From positions 1 to 64,000 of the forward strand of contig DASYAZ010000016.1 of assembly GCA_036501085.1 (NCBI GenBank): a stretch of DNA of 64,000 nt. Reading direction: 5' to 3'. Each line of letters begins with the position of its first letter. Within the stretch, counting starts at the first letter, position 1. Positions 16,598-25,682 of this stretch are shown piece by piece. The translations under genes were made by a program, and so were the position numbers. This DNA is from GCA-003244245 sp036501085 (GTDB lineage Bacteria; Actinomycetota; Actinomycetes; Mycobacteriales; Pseudonocardiaceae). Under the pieces are notes generated by a model that made no database searches, had not been told where the DNA came from, and was given only the letters and a program-made list of their open reading frames with translations.

Positions 16598-18184
16598 TTA
16601 TTTCTTGTGTAGCAGGCGAAGGTACTCGACCGTCGTGGGGAGATTGAGTGTCATAGCGCGTTGCTTCTGTTTGACATCACCCAGCAGACGTTTCGCATCC
16701 GCGATGGCGTGCGGCCGGTGCGACAGTGATGGCAGTGGACTATCGGGAAGCACCCCAAGCCCGGTGAAAATACAGTAGTAGCTACCATTCGTCCAGAAGT
16801 TACGGAACTCCGCCTCGAAATTGTTATAGTAGGTCTTCACATCGACAGCAGGGGCGTTGATGGGCAGCCCCGCCTTGTACATGGCGATCTTTTCTTGAAT
16901 GTCTGGAGTCAGGGTGAGTTTCTTGTTCGCCCGCCAGAACTCCGTGTCCGCGCGCGGCGACAGGTAAAAATGCGTTTGTATGAAGTCCCTGGTATCGTCG
17001 AACATCGTCTCGATCTCGTTATTGAACTGGTCGACCAGAACCGGATTGAACGATTTGTCCGGAAAATGCTTGACCAGCTGGTAGATCGCGGCAGTGATGA
17101 AGTATATCCCGGTGGACTCCAATGGCTCGAGAAAACAAGACGACAGACCGACGCTCACACAATTCTTCACCCATGCCCTGCGGTTGCGTCCGACCCGGAA
17201 GCGGATCTGATTCAGTGGTGTGGACTCCGGGTCGAGATCCCATAGTTGGCAGAAATCCTCCGTCGCCTCGTCCTGGTCGGCGAACCTGCTGGAGTAGACG
17301 TAACCGGTGCCGAATCTGCCGAGCATCGGTATCTTCCAGGTCCACCCGGCCTTCATCGCGATCGCGGAGGTAAACGGTTCGACTCCGTACTCGTCGTCGT
17401 GCGGCACCGCGGTGGCCACTGCGCTGTCGCACAGCAACTGGTCACCCATGTCGACGAACGGTTCGGCCATCGCCTTGTTGATCAGCAAGCCCCGGAACCC
17501 GGAGCAGTCGATGAACAGATCGGCATCATACCGAGCGCCGCTGGTCGTGATCAGTGCCTGCAGAAAACCCCGGTCGTCCTGCTCCACGGTGGCCATCTGG
17601 TCACACACGTGACGGACATTCATCTGCTCGGTGGCGAACCGGCGCAGGAAATCCGCCAAGAGATTGGCATCGAAGTGCCATGCATAGGAGGTGGCCGGCC
17701 GGCCGTCGGGCCAGCAGGGGGCCTTCATCGCCTGCATCACCGATGGCTCCCAATAACAGGCATCGTCGAACCTGTCGTGAGTCTCACCACGCAGTCGCAG
17801 GTAGGCCCAGTAATGCGACAGCGGGAGACGATCAAGCTGCGGCAACAGACCGAACGTATGATAATAGTAATCGAGATCGCTCCCTTTCGCCCGCGGGTGG
17901 GGCTGACCGACACCTTCGGTGCACCAGTTGATGAATTTTATTCCGATCTTGAAACTGGCGTTGCACTCCGGCATCCAGTCTTTCTCGGCTAGGCCCAGAA
18001 AGTCAAAAAAAACCGTCTGAAGGTTCGGTATCGTTGCTTCGCCGACACCGATTTTCGGAATAGCGGGCGCTTCCAGAACTGTGATCGACGTGGTCTCACC
18101 GAGCGCTTTCGCCAGGTAGGATGCGGTCATCCAACCGGCGGTACCGCCACCCAGAACGAGAATCTTCTCAATCCGGTCGTTCAT
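16598..18184 (-). CDS. FADH2-dependent tryptophan halogenase, RebH-like
   Basis: 528-residue flavin halogenase that uses FADH2, O2 and chloride (or bromide) to halogenate free L-tryptophan. Seen: GGGTAGWM (11-18), the catalytic Lys at K79 (ECNASFKIGIKF), the WTWKIP motif (281-286) and the Glu-containing PLESTGIYF with E356. K79/E356 correspond to RebH K79/E357 and PrnA K79/E346. By recall it resembles RebH over its whole length, including HDDEYGVEPFTSAIAMK and the ETMFDDTRDFIQTHFY region, which points to a 7-halogenase, but regiochemistry is not proven by sequence. ATG 18184 has GAGGAG 7 bp upstream. Confidence 0.93.
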   Translation of the reverse strand: MNDRIEKILVLGGGTAGWMTASYLAKALGETTSITVLEAPAIPKIGVGEATIPNLQTVFFDFLGLAEKDWMPECNASFKIGIKFINWCTEGVGQPHPRAKGSDLDYYYHTFGLLPQLDRLPLSHYWAYLRLRGETHDRFDDACYWEPSVMQAMKAPCWPDGRPATSYAWHFDANLLADFLRRFATEQMNVRHVCDQMATVEQDDRGFLQALITTSGARYDADLFIDCSGFRGLLINKAMAEPFVDMGDQLLCDSAVATAVPHDDEYGVEPFTSAIAMKAGWTWKIPMLGRFGTGYVYSSRFADQDEATEDFCQLWDLDPESTPLNQIRFRVGRNRRAWVKNCVSVGLSSCFLEPLESTGIYFITAAIYQLVKHFPDKSFNPVLVDQFNNEIETMFDDTRDFIQTHFYLSPRADTEFWRANKKLTLTPDIQEKIAMYKAGLPINAPAVDVKTYYNNFEAEFRNFWTNGSYYCIFTGLGVLPDSPLPSLSHRPHAIADAKRLLGDVKQKQRAMTLNLPTTVEYLRLLHKK

Positions 18185-18346
18185 CTCGATACTCCTCACG
18201 CGTCGAAGAAGCAGCTCGATTGCCGGCGAAATGATGACACATCGAGATTGTAATACTAGAACACCGTTCGGCTACGCAGTTAGCTCGCGACAACCCAATC
18301 AGTGAAAACCGTTCACTCACGTAGGATGGCACCTCCCTGCGGGGAG

Positions 18347-19606
18347 TCAGGTTCGAACGAGCCGCAGCTCTTGCGGACCGTGGAAGATAAGGTCCTTGCC
18401 ATAGCACACGGGATCGCTGGCCACGCGCAGCTCCGGAAGCAACGTCAGCATGGCATCAAGGCTTACTTCAGTCTCCACTCTGGCAAGGGCCGAGCCCAGA
18501 CAGTAATGAATTCCCATGCCGAATCCACCGTGCTGACGGCGGGGACGGTCGAGCCGGAGGGTATCCGGCTCGCAGAATCGTGCGGGATCGCGATTGGCCG
18601 AACCGAGCACAATCGTGATCTTGTCACCACGACTGACATCGTGGCCGGCTATGCGTTCGTCGCGGTAGGCCCACCTGGTTACCATCTGCGCCGGCGGGTC
18701 GAGCCGGACCAGCTCGTCGATCACATCCGGCGCCAGGGCCGGCTCAATGAGCAAGATATTGAGTATCTCTTTATTTCGCAGCAGCAGAAGCACGATCTTG
18801 GACAACGCGTTTCGCATCGTTTCGTTTCCTGCCGCAAGAATGTGCACACACGTTCCAACCAGGAGGTCGTCGTCGACGGGGCAGTCACCCCACTCTGCGG
18901 CGAGAAGATCAGACATGAGATCTTCGCGCGGAATGCGGCGACGCTCGGACAGGGCAGCCCGAAAATACTCGTCCAGCGTTAGCGCCGCATCCTCAGCAGT
19001 GGCTAGTCGATTCTTCCGGTTACCAGGACGGAAACTACTCCCTTCCTGCAGCGCCGTCGTCCGTTCACACATCCATCTCCAATCGGCACGCGGCACCCCG
19101 AGCGTCTCGAGATTGACCAGCATGGGGACGACCGTAGCGAATTCACTGACGAATTCGATACTCAACTGAGCCGAAATCCGCGCCACGAGATCTCGGACTA
19201 TCTTCTCGGTTTTCTCGCGAAACCCTGCCCGCACTCGCTTCGCCAGACAATCACTGACTATCGAGCGAACCATGGTATGCCGTGGCGGATCCATGAATAC
19301 CAGCCAATTCTCGACGAGCGTACTGAGCACAGGGTGCTCTCGACCGACGATGGTCGCCGCGCCGGCCGCAGGAAGGGATCCGGGTACCGCGGCACGGCGA
19401 CCGAAACCGCGCCCGGTCAGCACCGTTGCCGCCGCGTCATAGCGCATCACGAGCCACTCCGGCTCCCGGCCGGTGCCGGGTCGCATGATCCGGTGCAGGC
19501 CATCAGCATCACGGAATTGCCGGTAGGTAGGATAGGGATCGTCGATATTGTCCAGCACTAATTCGTAGAATTTCTCCGCGTTCAAACCCGGTGCACCAGC
19601 GAGCAT
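18347..19606 (-). CDS. Cytochrome P450 of the bisindole cluster (RebP/StaP-like)
   Basis: 419-residue P450. Heme loop FGMGIHYCLGSALA with C369, I-helix LAAGNETM, ExxR in DELVRLDPP. In the rebeccamycin and staurosporine pathways RebP/StaP performs the aryl-aryl coupling and oxidative decarboxylation of chromopyrrolic acid to give the indolocarbazole, working with RebC/StaC. Position directly after the D gene supports this role. Start ATG 19606 has GGGGGAG 5 bp upstream; its stop is followed by a small CTCCC/GGGAG hairpin (18333-18346) and a 160-bp gap before the halogenase, so the H-F part may have its own promoter. Confidence 0.9.
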   Translation of the reverse strand: MLAGAPGLNAEKFYELVLDNIDDPYPTYRQFRDADGLHRIMRPGTGREPEWLVMRYDAAATVLTGRGFGRRAAVPGSLPAAGAATIVGREHPVLSTLVENWLVFMDPPRHTMVRSIVSDCLAKRVRAGFREKTEKIVRDLVARISAQLSIEFVSEFATVVPMLVNLETLGVPRADWRWMCERTTALQEGSSFRPGNRKNRLATAEDAALTLDEYFRAALSERRRIPREDLMSDLLAAEWGDCPVDDDLLVGTCVHILAAGNETMRNALSKIVLLLLRNKEILNILLIEPALAPDVIDELVRLDPPAQMVTRWAYRDERIAGHDVSRGDKITIVLGSANRDPARFCEPDTLRLDRPRRQHGGFGMGIHYCLGSALARVETEVSLDAMLTLLPELRVASDPVCYGKDLIFHGPQELRLVRT

Positions 19607-19635
19607 GCCAGCTCCCCCTTTCCATCGATATACAA

Positions 19636-22600
19636 TTATCCGGATCTCATGCTCAAGAACTCGTCAGCGAAGAAACGTAGCAACTGCGATACAGTCTCGG
19701 TCAGCCCGGTCACCTTCGCAGCGTCCGCAGACAACTCGGCGAACCTCGCCGAGAACCACTTGGTCGCCACATCGCGGCGGGCGATGAGCGGAATCTCCCG
19801 ATCCATCTCGAATGACGGCCCAGCGGTCCGGCCGGGACGCCCTGATGGCAACGTGACTATGTGCTCCCCGAGAGGCCGCAGGACACCGGTCATCAGGTCC
19901 ATGGCTGCGTTCATGAGCCGGGATCGACGCAAGCTCTCATCCGGCGCATTACCGAAATGCTGCACAATGAGCTGCATAACGATTGCATACGAGCGATTGA
20001 ACAGCTCCATCACCGCCCTGGCGTCCGGGTTGGTAACCAGGTCACTGGCCAGATTTCCGGAACGCAACGTCGGATTGCGCATCACTGGATAGGCGGGATT
20101 CCAGGGTACCCGCCGACCACCGAGCCCGACGTACTCGGCGTTGAGCTGCTCCGAGATACGTAAAAACGTGTCAAAATGCGACTCCTCGCCCGGCGACAAC
20201 GAGTCGATCATGTTTCCCTCTCCGTGCTCGGTGACGAAGTCGATCGCGAACACGGCGCTGGGGACGTCGTCGACCTCCAATTGGTAGTCCGGGTGAGTCA
20301 CGTTGAGCGAATCACGCATGAACAGATGATGCTCGCCGCCCCCCCGACCCGGCTCGACCGCGATGACGTCGGGGATTCGCTGGATAGCGTCACGAACAGC
20401 CGAGTACAGCTCGCTCAACGACCCGTACGGATAGGGTTTCACGGTCTCATGGAGAGAGGGATCAGCTCCCGAGATCTCGCGCACGAGCCCATACGGCTGT
20501 TCCAGCGCGACGAACCGCTGCAGGCTCCCCCTCCCGAACGCCTCCAGGCAGAAATCCATGGGGACCGGTAACTGACTGTTCACCACTCCGAAGTCGATAT
20601 TCGGCAAATGGAAGGGCTGGCCCGTGGCCATGATGATGTTGTTGATCACCAAGAAATGGATCATCTCTTCGCGTGCGACGCTCAGCAGATCGCCGCGCAT
20701 CCCACCAGCCAACGAATGCGGGCCCTCACCGCATACCAGCCTCAGCTGCCGCGCGGTCCACTCCCCGCGCTCGACGTGGGTGACTCCGGCCGAGTGAGTC
20801 GGGAGGGACCACAATGCGTAGAGATACTGAAGCATCACTGCGAGCTCGATGGTGGCCGCCTGACGCAGCACCCGGCAGAGGTCCTCACGAGTCCTGATCG
20901 TGCCGGCCGCCACCGTGCCGGCTACCAGTGATGGAGGTACCTGCCGGGCCGCCTCGGTGACGTTCATAAACCGCAGCAGCAGATTGGTCTGCGGTATGGA
21001 CATGTCCCGTGTCGAGGGCATATAGAAGGTCTTGTCTTTGTTTTTCGGGTCACACATCAACCAGATCAGCCGCGCATGCGTGGTGACCTTGGAGATGTCT
21101 GACAACCCCATGATCTCAGCCTTCATGAACGAGTACATCAGCTCGTAGTAAGCGAAAACGTCGCGGTAGACCCGGTCGAAAGTGACCTCCTCGAGCGGAA
21201 CGTCGTCCAGGTACCAGGTGTCCGGCAGCACCCGGACGGACAGGAAACCGGCCGAGGACCAGTAGCGGAGCCGGTCGTCGTTGTCGTACGCCGACGCAGC
21301 CGAGCCGGCCGCGTCCAGATCGCTCGGCAGCGGGGTGCCCGCAGGCAGCAGCAGGACCTGCGTCGCCCCGGCTCGGCGTCCCCGGATGCTCAGCATCGCG
21401 TGCCCGGTGTCGTCGGTGGACAGCGTGGCCACGGTCCGGTATCGGGCCGGCGAATCCTGCTGGGGAGCTGCGGCGAACTCAGCGATCGCAATGTCAGTGG
21501 ACCGGGCCGTCGGTGCGCTGGCCTGCGGATCCAGTGGGAGCCCGCGGGGATTGAAGAACTGGTGGACCTCAATCCGGTCGACCCGCGCGGGGCGGCCGCG
21601 GACGAACGAGCGCACCGGGACCGTAACGGGGAAATCCTGCCCGGTTGCGGTGTTCGGATGCTCGAGGAACAGGCACACCTGGTCGGACTGGACGATCGTC
21701 TGCTCCTCGGTGAGCAGCACGACCCCCCCGGATGTCAGCAGTTGCAGGGGCTCATCGGTGTCATCACCGCATCCGTCGAGTCGCGGCGCGACCAGCACAC
21801 CCGCACTGTCCCGGAATCGCGGGCCCAGGTAGTGCGACCGCGGAAAGACCCCGAGCAGCCGGCCGGTGCTGGTGCGCAGTTCCAGGTCCCCCAGATCAAG
21901 CCGCGGACCCAACTGGTGGGTCGGCCCGGCCTGCCTGGTGGCCGCTCGGCTGACGACAGGAATCGCTGTGATCATGTTGGCCGTCACGTACTCCGTGCCC
22001 ACCGAAACCGTGAGGTTGTGCAGCGAGGTGCTCTGACCCCGGCGGTGCAGCTCCCGTCCGGTCAGCAGGCGCCCAGCGGGATACGTGCGCATCTCCAGCG
22101 CTCGCCACGGTGCAATGGTTCCGTGCAGATCCCATCGGTCCGGTGCATCGTTGCCAACCGGGTTCGCCATGTTGAACAGCGCGAACTGCACGAGCAGCCC
22201 GCTGAACTCCGCGGTGCCGACCAGCTCCCGAAGCCGGGATACCGCAGCCGAGGCGGTACTGCCATCCAGCCAGTCCAGCCGATCAGCCTTGTCCAGCACG
22301 AACTGATACACAACGGATCGGGCGAACTCCCGCCCCAGCGGGTGGGCATCGGCGTGCAGCACATGCCTCGGGTTCTGCCAGCGCGGCGGCGATATGCCGT
22401 ACACGTCACCGGTGGCCAGGTATCCAGAATCGTGCGAACGACCGGAGCGACCGAGGCTGAGCTGGCCGACCATGACCGCAGTGGTCCAGTTCGAGGCAGG
22501 GTCCACGTCGAACACTCTGGCTCGGTTCGCTGTGGTCGCCAGGTGGTCGTTGTAGTGGCCCCACAGGTCCAGCTGCCGGCCGACGGCGTGATCGGTGGTG

Positions 22601-22914
22601 TCGATCTCACCGGGCGATCGTTCGCTGCCGACCACCACAGCATCGATCCAGAAGTGCCCGTTACCCCCGAAGTTCCAGCCCTTCCGCACGCCGAAGCGCC
22701 CGCCGGCCGTGATCGTGCCATCCGGTTCGAATCGCATGCTGCACCGGTCGAGATAGTCGTGGTAATCCAGCGCGGGGCGCGTGACCGGAAACGGCCCGGA
22801 GTCGGTGAGTGCGCGGTGCGTGCCCAGGTCGAGTAGCCCGGACCGGGGTCCCGTGGGGAGCCGGGTGATGCCGGTACCAGCAAAATGCAGGCGTGGAAGG
22901 TCGAAGATGCTCAC
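19636..22914 (-). CDS. Chromopyrrolic acid synthase (RebD/StaD/VioB family)
   Basis: 1092-residue enzyme that dimerises two indole-pyruvate imine units to chromopyrrolic acid. The N-terminus VSIFDLPRLHFAGTG followed by RLPTGPRSGLLDL is the RebD/VioB signature. The C-terminal half contains the ferritin-like region typical of VioB (about residues 760-900: ATIELAVMLQYLYALWS, VAREEMIHFLVINNII). GTG 22914 is chosen because it forms a GTGA overlap with the stop of the oxidase gene and gives the conserved N-terminus; about 79 upstream in-frame codons are out of register with any homologue I know. Length fits the family (about 1000-1110). Known members bind heme iron and act with the oxidase O. Confidence 0.93.
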   Translation of the reverse strand: MSIFDLPRLHFAGTGITRLPTGPRSGLLDLGTHRALTDSGPFPVTRPALDYHDYLDRCSMRFEPDGTITAGGRFGVRKGWNFGGNGHFWIDAVVVGSERSPGEIDTTDHAVGRQLDLWGHYNDHLATTANRARVFDVDPASNWTTAVMVGQLSLGRSGRSHDSGYLATGDVYGISPPRWQNPRHVLHADAHPLGREFARSVVYQFVLDKADRLDWLDGSTASAAVSRLRELVGTAEFSGLLVQFALFNMANPVGNDAPDRWDLHGTIAPWRALEMRTYPAGRLLTGRELHRRGQSTSLHNLTVSVGTEYVTANMITAIPVVSRAATRQAGPTHQLGPRLDLGDLELRTSTGRLLGVFPRSHYLGPRFRDSAGVLVAPRLDGCGDDTDEPLQLLTSGGVVLLTEEQTIVQSDQVCLFLEHPNTATGQDFPVTVPVRSFVRGRPARVDRIEVHQFFNPRGLPLDPQASAPTARSTDIAIAEFAAAPQQDSPARYRTVATLSTDDTGHAMLSIRGRRAGATQVLLLPAGTPLPSDLDAAGSAASAYDNDDRLRYWSSAGFLSVRVLPDTWYLDDVPLEEVTFDRVYRDVFAYYELMYSFMKAEIMGLSDISKVTTHARLIWLMCDPKNKDKTFYMPSTRDMSIPQTNLLLRFMNVTEAARQVPPSLVAGTVAAGTIRTREDLCRVLRQAATIELAVMLQYLYALWSLPTHSAGVTHVERGEWTARQLRLVCGEGPHSLAGGMRGDLLSVAREEMIHFLVINNIIMATGQPFHLPNIDFGVVNSQLPVPMDFCLEAFGRGSLQRFVALEQPYGLVREISGADPSLHETVKPYPYGSLSELYSAVRDAIQRIPDVIAVEPGRGGGEHHLFMRDSLNVTHPDYQLEVDDVPSAVFAIDFVTEHGEGNMIDSLSPGEESHFDTFLRISEQLNAEYVGLGGRRVPWNPAYPVMRNPTLRSGNLASDLVTNPDARAVMELFNRSYAIVMQLIVQHFGNAPDESLRRSRLMNAAMDLMTGVLRPLGEHIVTLPSGRPGRTAGPSFEMDREIPLIARRDVATKWFSARFAELSADAAKVTGLTETVSQLLRFFADEFLSMRSG

Positions 22915-24359
22915 GCTGATTCCTCGATGTGTCCTCGGCGCCCGCCCCCGGTGAGCCGGCGCGCGAACGAGTCGATCTGGGCCACCGCGTCGAGCGCCGA
23001 CTCGATCCCTGCGTTGACCCACGCCGGGCTGGTCGAGCAATGCTCCCCGGCGAAGAACAGCCGGCCCTGCGGGGATGCGGCCCGCTTGGCCTCCTGGATC
23101 CGTTCCATGTCGGACACGCCCCACCGCCGTGCCGCGCATCCCTTGTTCCACCGCCGCTGGCCCCAGGCCACGCTCACCGTTTCCAGCACCGCCGCCGGAT
23201 CCCGCAAGGGAGGATGCAGCGCCGACAGCTCATCGATAACCATCGCGTGCCGGGCCGATTCTGCGAGTCGGCCAACCAGGTCGGCATCCTCAGCGATCGT
23301 GTAGCTGCCCAGTAACACCGAACCCTGACCCGCGCCGGCATCCGGGTAGTAGGTCTGACGGCTGAGGCCCCCCGATGCAGATCCACCTCCGGTGATACCG
23401 TCCCGACGCCAGAAATCCTCCCGGCAGTGCAATGCCACCTTGGTCGCCGAGCCGTAGTCCAGCGTCGCGATGGCATCGCGCTTGTCAGCGCTGATTCCGG
23501 TCACGGGCAGCCCGCGGAGAACGGAGAACGGGATGGTGCACAGCACGATCGGGTAGCTCATTACCGACTGATCCGGCACACCGGCCAACCGGAGGCTCAC
23601 CGCATCGCGCCGTACGTCGATACCGACTACTTCACGGCCAGTGCGGATAGCACCGCGAATCCGGCCGGCGAACCCGTCCACCAGCTGTTCCATCCCCCCG
23701 ACGAGGCTCAGCATACCGGTACCGGACTCCCGGATGAGGTCATCGAGAAAGCTCTCCAGCCGGCTGCTGCACGCACCTCTGAGCTGCGGGTACACCCTGA
23801 ATGCCGCAGCAAGGTCAACCTGCTCATCCTGGTGGAAAGGGGCCATGCCCAACTGGTCCGCCAGCGCCAGGATTCTCGGAAGGTCCCCGCGAACCAGCTT
23901 GCGTAGTTCCCGAGGAGCTAAAGCCCGCACCATCGCATGCAGCCATCCCACGAAAAGCAATGTGTCCCGCTGATAGACCTGCCCACCGGCGTATCTTGTG
24001 ATGTCCTGCACCAGCGGCTCTGCCGCATCACGGACGCGGACCACACGCGTACCGATCCGCAGGAGGTTGTTGGGATCGCTCAAAATACTACGAAAGGGCC
24101 GTAGCTGGTGGCGAAACCCGAGTTCGGCCACGCAACGCAGAGTGAACTTATGATCAGCAGGAATTCGCATGGCGCCGAGCTCGGCAATCGGACCCTCCGG
24201 ACCACCGAAACGTCGGGTGAACACCCGCCCCCCAATCCGGGTGTCAGCTTCGAAAAGGACAACGTCGTAGCCGAGCTGCTCGAGCTCGTATCCTGCGACC
24301 ACTCCAGAGATTCCGGCACCCAAGATAGCGATCGTGATCTGCTCGTCATATGGTGACAC
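22911..24359 (-). CDS. FAD-dependent L-tryptophan oxidase (RebO/StaO/VioA family)
   Basis: 482-residue flavin amine oxidase. N-terminal AILGAGISGVVAGYELEQLG with VVLFEADTRIGGRVFTRRF (FAD site), and a C-terminal LFFAGEHCSTSPAWVNAGIESA flavin motif. It would oxidise L-tryptophan or chlorotryptophan to the imino acid for the D enzyme; both genes overlap by 4 bp (GTGA), ensuring coupled translation. First gene of the minus-strand operon. Start GTG 24359 with GAGG 7 bp upstream. It diverges from the second O-methyltransferase across 261 bp. Confidence 0.92.
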   Translation of the reverse strand: MSPYDEQITIAILGAGISGVVAGYELEQLGYDVVLFEADTRIGGRVFTRRFGGPEGPIAELGAMRIPADHKFTLRCVAELGFRHQLRPFRSILSDPNNLLRIGTRVVRVRDAAEPLVQDITRYAGGQVYQRDTLLFVGWLHAMVRALAPRELRKLVRGDLPRILALADQLGMAPFHQDEQVDLAAAFRVYPQLRGACSSRLESFLDDLIRESGTGMLSLVGGMEQLVDGFAGRIRGAIRTGREVVGIDVRRDAVSLRLAGVPDQSVMSYPIVLCTIPFSVLRGLPVTGISADKRDAIATLDYGSATKVALHCREDFWRRDGITGGGSASGGLSRQTYYPDAGAGQGSVLLGSYTIAEDADLVGRLAESARHAMVIDELSALHPPLRDPAAVLETVSVAWGQRRWNKGCAARRWGVSDMERIQEAKRAASPQGRLFFAGEHCSTSPAWVNAGIESALDAVAQIDSFARRLTGGGRRGHIEESA

Positions 24360-24620
24360 CCGTGCACCTCGCTTACACGCTCGACCGCACGCCTATTGTG
24401 GCCACCGATCGTCGGACACACATCCCCAATCGCCGTCGCGAGGCAACAGCCGGAGAACACCATCCTGCTATGGTGCCCCCCTGCGCTTGGCCTCCATCCC
24501 ACGCGGGTAAGTAGATTCGTACGGCCAGACCGGTGGATCTACCACAAATTGGCTCGCGGCGACGGCCCTGTTCTGCATAGTTAACTCGCACTCGATTGTC
24601 GTTCGGAGAACAGGAGAGTT
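24360..24620. promoter_or_regulatory. Divergent promoter region for the O-D-P-H-F operon and O-methyltransferase 2
   Basis: 261 bp without a convincing gene between divergent starts, so it must carry the main promoter of the biosynthetic operon on one strand and that of the O-methyltransferase on the other. It is a natural target for the LAL regulator at 28194. I see no clear palindromic operator or sigma boxes that I would defend. Confidence 0.5.
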
Positions 24621-25664
24621 GTGAACGAGGCACAGCTGTCGACGAGCGTCCAAGAAAACCCATTGACACCCGATGCGATCATCGCCCTTGGGACCGCCTT
24701 CTGTGGCTCAAAAGCGTTACTGAGCGCTGTAGAGCTGGGAGTATTTTCCGAACTGGCCGCGGCCGGCGCGCTCGATGGCGAGACGTTGCGCAAGCGATTG
24801 GACCTGCATCCACGCGGCGCGAGAGACTACTTCGACGCACTGGTGGCGCTCGGCATGCTGGAGCGCCATAACGGCCAGTACACCAACACCCCCGCGACCG
24901 GTCTCTTCCTCGATCGGTCGAAACAGTCCTATATGGGGGACGTGCTGGAGATGGCCAATTCGCATCTCTACGGTGCCTGGGGCCTGCTGACGGAAGGACT
25001 ACGAAGCGGACTCCCACAAAATGAGGTTAACAGCGGAAAGAATCTATTCGAAGTGCTCTACACCAACCCGGTCACCACGGCACAGTTCGCCCGCACGATG
25101 ACCGCGATCAGCATTAACACCGCCCGGGCGATCGCAGCTAAGTTTCCCTGGCACGATCACCACAGGGTGATCGATATCGGCTGCGCCGAGGGCGCGCTCC
25201 CCGTGCAGATCGCACTGGCACACGAACATATCACCGGCGGCGGACTCGACCTTCCGAAAATCGAGCCGATTTTCACGGAATACGTCGAGAGATTCGGGCT
25301 CAGCGAACGGCTCCACTTCACTGTCGGCGATTTCTTCACCGATCCGTATCCACCGGCGGACGTGCTGGTCATGGGGCATATTCTGCACGACTGGGACCTC
25401 GACCAGAAACGTCTGCTGCTGCGCAAGGCTTATGAAGCCCTGTCAGAGGGCGGTGCGCTCATTGTCTACGACCCGATCATCGACGACGAACGGCGACGCA
25501 ACGCTTTCGACCTTCTCATGAGTCTCACCTTGTTACTCTCGACATCCGGAGGATTCGAGTACACGAGCAGCGACTGCCGCGACTGGATGGAGGAAGCCGG
25601 ATTCCGCGAAAGTTACGTAGAACATCTCGATGGTCCGCACTCGTTCATCGTCGGGCTCAAGTAG
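24621..25664 (+). CDS. Methyltransf_2-type O-methyltransferase, copy 2 (canonical catalytic motif)
   Basis: 347-residue O-methyltransferase, paralogue of the 9817 protein with the same length and motif positions: VIDIGCAEGALPVQIALAHE, GGGLDLP, GDFF and the catalytic GHILHDWDLDQKR (H256-D257-W258). The pair also shares the N-terminal ALGTAFCG.K.LLSAVELGVF block, so duplication within the cluster is clear. It likely methylates a hydroxyl or N-hydroxyl of the oxidised bisindole. GTG 24621 follows AGGAGAGTT. Leu TTA codons at 24717 and 25533. It is convergent with the RebC-like gene, 18 bp apart. Confidence 0.88.
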   Translation: MNEAQLSTSVQENPLTPDAIIALGTAFCGSKALLSAVELGVFSELAAAGALDGETLRKRLDLHPRGARDYFDALVALGMLERHNGQYTNTPATGLFLDRSKQSYMGDVLEMANSHLYGAWGLLTEGLRSGLPQNEVNSGKNLFEVLYTNPVTTAQFARTMTAISINTARAIAAKFPWHDHHRVIDIGCAEGALPVQIALAHEHITGGGLDLPKIEPIFTEYVERFGLSERLHFTVGDFFTDPYPPADVLVMGHILHDWDLDQKRLLLRKAYEALSEGGALIVYDPIIDDERRRNAFDLLMSLTLLLSTSGGFEYTSSDCRDWMEEAGFRESYVEHLDGPHSFIVGLK

Positions 25665-25682
25665 CGGATTTCCACTCGATGA

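Noticed and set aside
18340..18362. GGTTCGAA motif resembling a tRNA T-loop
   Set aside because: It is at the 3' end of the P450 gene, and no acceptor, D or anticodon stem could be matched.
22915..23151. 79-codon N-terminal extension of the chromopyrrolic acid synthase
   Set aside because: It lies inside the oxidase gene in another frame, is Arg/Gly-rich, and the family N-terminus begins exactly at GTG 22914.
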